Origin: Mangrovicoccus sp.
GTDB taxonomy: Bacteria; Pseudomonadota; Alphaproteobacteria; Rhodobacterales; Rhodobacteraceae
Reading direction: 5' to 3'
NCBI GenBank assembly: GCA_025800345.1
Contig: JAOXSB010000238.1
Span: forward strand, 1 to 64,000
DNA length: 64,000 nt
The notes beneath the pieces are model-generated. The model did not search any database. It had not been told where the DNA came from and saw nothing but the letters and a program-made list of their open reading frames with translations. Shown here in pieces: positions 61,543-64,000 of the stretch; the first letter of the stretch is position 1, and each line of letters starts with the position of its first letter. The position numbers and the translations under genes are program-made.

Positions 61543-62519
61543 TCGGCGGCTTCCACCTTTGGCGCGGCCTCTGGTTCCATGGGCTGAATACCGAGCTTGG
61601 CAAACAGCGCCATATCCTGGCTGGCCTCGGGGTTTTCGGCGGTCAGCAATGTGTCCCCGGCAAAAATTGAATTGGCCCCGGCAAAGAAACACATGGCCTG
61701 CATCTCATCGCTCATATCGCTGCGCCCGGCGGATAGCCGCACATGGGACCGGGGCATCATGATCCGGGCCACAGCAATGATGCGCACGAAATCAATCGGA
61801 TCGATGGGCTCGGCCTCAGCCAAAGGCGTGTCGGCCTGGGGCATCAGCATATTGATCGGCACGGAATCAGGCGGCTCGGGCAGATTGGCCAGGGTCACCA
61901 GCATATCCAGCCGGTCCGCGGGCTCTTCGCCCATGCCCAAAATCCCCCCGGAACAGACCTTGATCCCTGCTTCGCGCACCCGGTTCAAGGTGTCGATCCG
62001 GTCGGCAAAGCTGCGGGTGGTGATCACTTCGGGATAATACCGCTCGGAGGTGTCGATATTGTGGTTATAGTAATCAAGCCCGGCGGTTTTGAGCTGGGTG
62101 ACCTGACCGTCATCAAGCATGCCCAAGGTCATGCAGGTTTCCATCCCCATGGCTTTGACCCCTTCGACCATCGCCACCAGAGCCGCCATGTCCCGTGCTT
62201 TCGGCTCGCGCCAAGCAGCCCCCATGCAATAGCGCGTGGCCCCCGCATCGCGGGCTTTGCGTGCCTCGCTCAGCACCTGCTGCACTTCGATCAGTTTTGA
62301 TGCGGGCAAGCTGGACCCGTTGCGCGCCGATTGGGAGCAGTAGGAGCAATCTTCGGCGCAGCCCCCGGTTTTGATCGATAGCAAGCGGGAAAGCTGGACC
62401 CGATTGGGGTCAAAATTGGCCCGATGCACGCTTTGTGCTTCAAAGAGCAGATCCATGAAGGGCAAATCATAGAGGCTTTGGGCGGCCTCGCGGGTCCATG
62501 TTTTTGCAGGCTCGGTCAT
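61539..62519 (-). CDS. bioB: BioB, biotin synthase
   Basis: A 326-residue radical-SAM enzyme. The [4Fe-4S] ligand triad is C-x3-C-x2-C in [15 protein letters not shown] near residue 50. [20 protein letters not shown] and [18 protein letters not shown] are conserved BioB blocks. It inserts sulfur into dethiobiotin. ATG 62519 (MTEPAKT) is the homologous start; a longer frame to 62585 would use a start inside the operator region. It is first in bioBFDAGC. A BioR box ends one base before the ATG, leaving only a weak ribosome site further upstream. Confidence 0.97.
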   Translation of the reverse strand: MTEPAKTWTREAAQSLYDLPFMDLLFEAQSVHRANFDPNRVQLSRLLSIKTGGCAEDCSYCSQSARNGSSLPASKLIEVQQVLSEARKARDAGATRYCMGAAWREPKARDMAALVAMVEGVKAMGMETCMTLGMLDDGQVTQLKTAGLDYYNHNIDTSERYYPEVITTRSFADRIDTLNRVREAGIKVCSGGILGMGEEPADRLDMLVTLANLPEPPDSVPINMLMPQADTPLAEAEPIDPIDFVRIIAVARIMMPRSHVRLSAGRSDMSDEMQAMCFFAGANSIFAGDTLLTAENPEASQDMALFAKLGIQPMEPEAAPKVEAAE

Positions 62520-62520
62520 T

Positions 62521-62570
62521 TTATCGATAATATTTCCACAAAGCTTCTTTGGATTGTTCATTATCGATAA
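62521..62570. promoter_or_regulatory. Two BioR-type operator boxes upstream of bioB
   Basis: TTATCGATAA occurs at 62521-62530 and again at 62561-62570, 40 bases centre to centre (about four helical turns). Both fit TTATMKATAA. The distal box can overlap a GATAAT -10 element; the proximal one covers the ribosome-binding region of bioB. Confidence 0.85.
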
Positions 62571-62732
62571 TTTGGCCTCGCGCAAGAGCGCAAGTTGTTT
62601 TTACGGGCGATCGCCCTGTCCGGTGGCAGGTGAGAGGGCGCAGGCCCTGGCTTAAAATGTCAATAATTTGGCCCGACGCATCATGGAAGCACCGCGTTAA
62701 AAAGGGAAACTTTCCCTGAAGATGAGGAGGAG

Positions 62733-62745
62733 ATGGCCCGCGCAC
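62733..62745 (+). pseudogene. Start of an unidentified plus-strand gene cut by the IS element
   Basis: GAGGAGGAG directly precedes ATG 62733, an excellent ribosome site, and the palindrome GGGAAACTTTCCC (62704-62716) lies just upstream as a possible operator. After MARA the frame enters the insertion element's terminal repeat at 62746. The remaining gene is not found on the other side, so it cannot be named. Confidence 0.4.
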
Positions 62746-63615
62746 GGCTTTGTTGCACAAATCGGGGTGTGACCGCACTTCCCCTTTCCCCGGACGGACC
62801 TATCCTACGGGCTCTGTGACGGGTGTGCCAAGTGCGGTGTAGTGGTCGAGAACGGCGACGCGGACTTAGATTTCCGCGACCTGCCGATCAAAGTCTCTTG
62901 CCATCAGGGATTGGCCAAGAAGCTTGATGCAATTCATCTTGGTCTCGACACGGCTTCGGCGGTGGTATCCACTCCATCGTCTCCAGATGGCCCGACCCAG
63001 ATATCGCGAAGCATTTACTGCCTCGTTCCGGGCGATGGCATCTGCGCTCGTGGGTCTCCACGGCTTGGCGTTCTTGCGCGGGGGTATGACGGCATGGGCG
63101 CCACGCGCGGCAATCGCGTCATGGCATTTGCGGGTGTCGTAGGCACCATCGGCGGTCACTGATCCGATACCCTGACCGGGCTGGATTTGGTCGAGCAACT
63201 CCGGCAGCATGGGCGCGTCACCCACATTGCTGGTCGTGAGCTCTACGGCACGAACCTCCAGTGTTTCTTCGTTGATCCCAATGTGTATCTTGCGCCAAAT
63301 CCGGCGTTTGGGGCCACCGTGCTTACGGGCGTTCCACTCACCTTCGCCCTCGGCCTTGATGCCTGTGCTATCGATTAGAAGGTTCAACGGGCCGGTGCCG
63401 CCGCGATATGGCAGGCTCACGTTCAGTGTCTTCTGGCGGCGACACAAGATGCTGTAGTCGGGCACCGCCCAGTCCACAGCCCGGCCAACCGAAAAAGGCT
63501 CCCTACGAAGGCCCGTTCCTGGTCTTGTACTTCGTCGGGCCCAACTGCTCATGTCGCCCAGCTGACACCCTGGATTCAAAAAGTGAATCCAAAGCGTGAT
63601 TTGTGCAACAAGGCC
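62746..63615 (-). mobile_element. Degenerate IS5-type (IS903-group-like) insertion sequence
   Basis: Terminal inverted repeats are at 62746-62763 (GGCTTTGTTGCACAAATC) and 63598-63615, with one mismatch. The element is about 870 bases, shorter than the ~1.05 kb typical of the group, and the transposase it holds is broken. The nine bases flanking each end differ, so no target-site duplication remains and the flanks have been rearranged. Exact family naming is from memory of the transposase sequence. Confidence 0.85.
62800..63579 (-). pseudogene. IS5-family transposase, internally deleted with a premature stop
   Basis: The frame gives VPDYSILCRRQKTLNVSLPY, LLIDSTGIKAEGEGEWNARK, IGSVTADGAYDTRKCHDAIA (DDE-type Asp residues in IDSTG and TADGAYD) and WRRWSGYHRRSRVETKMNCI with the catalytic Glu. 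The normal first ~60-70 residues are lost or scrambled before WAVPDYS. A TAA at 62866-62868 replaces the codon after DRQVAEI; past it VRVAVLDHYTALGTPVTEPV and a true stop at 62800 follow in the same frame. No active transposase is expected unless readthrough and a partial protein suffice. Confidence 0.87.
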
Positions 63616-63966
63616 GCCTGAAGGATCTGATGCAAGGAGACCCGCAAATCATCACGCGTCATATCCTCGGCGCTTGAGCCGGTATTCTCGAACACATGTT
63701 GCGTGTCCAGAGCGCGATGCTCAAGCGCCGCCAGCGCGGCATGGAGCTTTGAGGGGCTATGGACTTGGCCTCCCAAGGCCTCCCCCTTTCGCGTTGTAGA
63801 TCATTTTGGGTCGCGGCCTTATTGGGCCGGTTGCATAGCATGGGGGCGCGGCCTCAAAAAGCCCGCCCCCGGAACCTGCCTCGCAAAGAACGTAATGGAA
63901 CAGCCGCGCCCCTTGACTAAGACGTGGCGCGATCACCTCACTCGGCACCCATGGCGCCGGCTGCGG
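63616..63966 (-). other. Gene debris beside the IS element; one unidentified open frame
   Basis: From about 63776 to the IS end, a minus-strand frame reads HAALAALEHRALDTQHVFEN then MTRDDLRVSLHQILQA. It looks like a real protein's end interrupted by the IS at 63615. I do not recognise it. The remaining ~190 bases (63777-63966) hold no convincing gene; short frames there have no recognisable sequence. Confidence 0.35.
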
Positions 63967-64000
63967 TCATTCGCTCACCAGCCCTTTGGCGATGCCAACC
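63967..64000 (-). CDS. C-terminus of an unidentified gene, cut by the window edge
   Basis: A minus-strand frame entering from the right edge reads VGIAKGLVSE and ends at TGA (63967-63969). The length is too small to identify a family, and the other two frames also have stops nearby. Whether it is a real gene end is uncertain. Confidence 0.3.
   Translation of the reverse strand, partial: VGIAKGLVSE

Noticed and set aside
62866-63579. Treating the transposase frame as an intact gene
   Set aside because: The N-terminal part is deleted or scrambled and a TAA lies 22 codons before the natural end, with homologous sequence continuing in frame past it.

Overview
The window looks like chromosomal DNA of a GC-rich, nitrogen-fixing alphaproteobacterium, most likely of the Rhodobacteraceae. 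The reasons are the nif gene order nifE-nifN-nifX-DUF269-CCE_0567-fdxB-nifQ, a nif flavodoxin, TRAP and TauE/SafE transporters, Tat-exported binding proteins, and a bioBFDAGC operon with BioR-type TTATCGATAA boxes. The organism is inferred from gene content only.

Layout. 1-0.3 kb: the edge of an IS630-like element and a broken LysR gene. 0.5-6.2 kb: nitrogenase cofactor operon nifENX-DUF269-CCE_0567-fdxB-nifQ-TPR (minus), with a sigma54 promoter and a NifA-type site. 6.4-8.8 kb: two paralogous XRE regulators (plus) and nnrS (minus). 8.85-13.2 kb: nifHDK (minus) with a sigma54 promoter, a NifA-type site, two intergenic hairpins and a terminator. 13.3-18.7 kb: a secreted propeller-like protein, a MarR regulator, two auxiliary unsaturated-fatty-acid enzymes and an SLC13 permease. 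18.8-19.8 kb: nifF plus a small cysteine-rich gene behind a sigma54 promoter. 20-28.5 kb: an MscS channel, a TetR regulator convergent with a GlnT-type synthetase, a CDF transporter, a BamA-like barrel and an AraC regulator.

28.5-32.6 kb: three exported hydrolases in one operon (an N,N-dimethylformamidase-like, a phosphotriesterase-like and an HSL-type esterase). 32.9-37.8 kb: a self-contained TetR-MFP-RND efflux operon with a perfect operator palindrome. 37.9-45.1 kb: a GntR regulator, TauE, TRAP dctPQM and, divergently, a polysaccharide-deacetylase-fold enzyme and a gamma-glutamyltransferase-fold enzyme; two inverted copies of one operator-like motif lie in the divergent gap. 45.2-54.0 kb: a DeoR regulator, a class-III PLP enzyme of phospholyase type with an APH-type kinase, and divergently a PotDABC-like importer, an SDR and a cysteine hydrolase. 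54-56.5 kb: a GST, a nitronate monooxygenase pseudogene and an LhgO-like oxidoreductase. 56.5-62.5 kb: bioR and bioBFDAGC. 62.7-64 kb: a degraded IS5-type element and gene debris.

How it works together: NifH/NifDK form the nitrogenase, NifEN/NifX/NifQ serve FeMo-cofactor assembly and FdxB/NifF carry electrons. The sigma54 plus upstream-site architecture implies NifA control, but nifA, nifB, nifS, nifU and nifV are not in this window. The remainder is a series of substrate-uptake and catabolic modules, each next to its own regulator. The two modules most worth a second look are the kinase/phospholyase/PotDABC locus and the TRAP/deacetylase/GGT locus with its paired operator.
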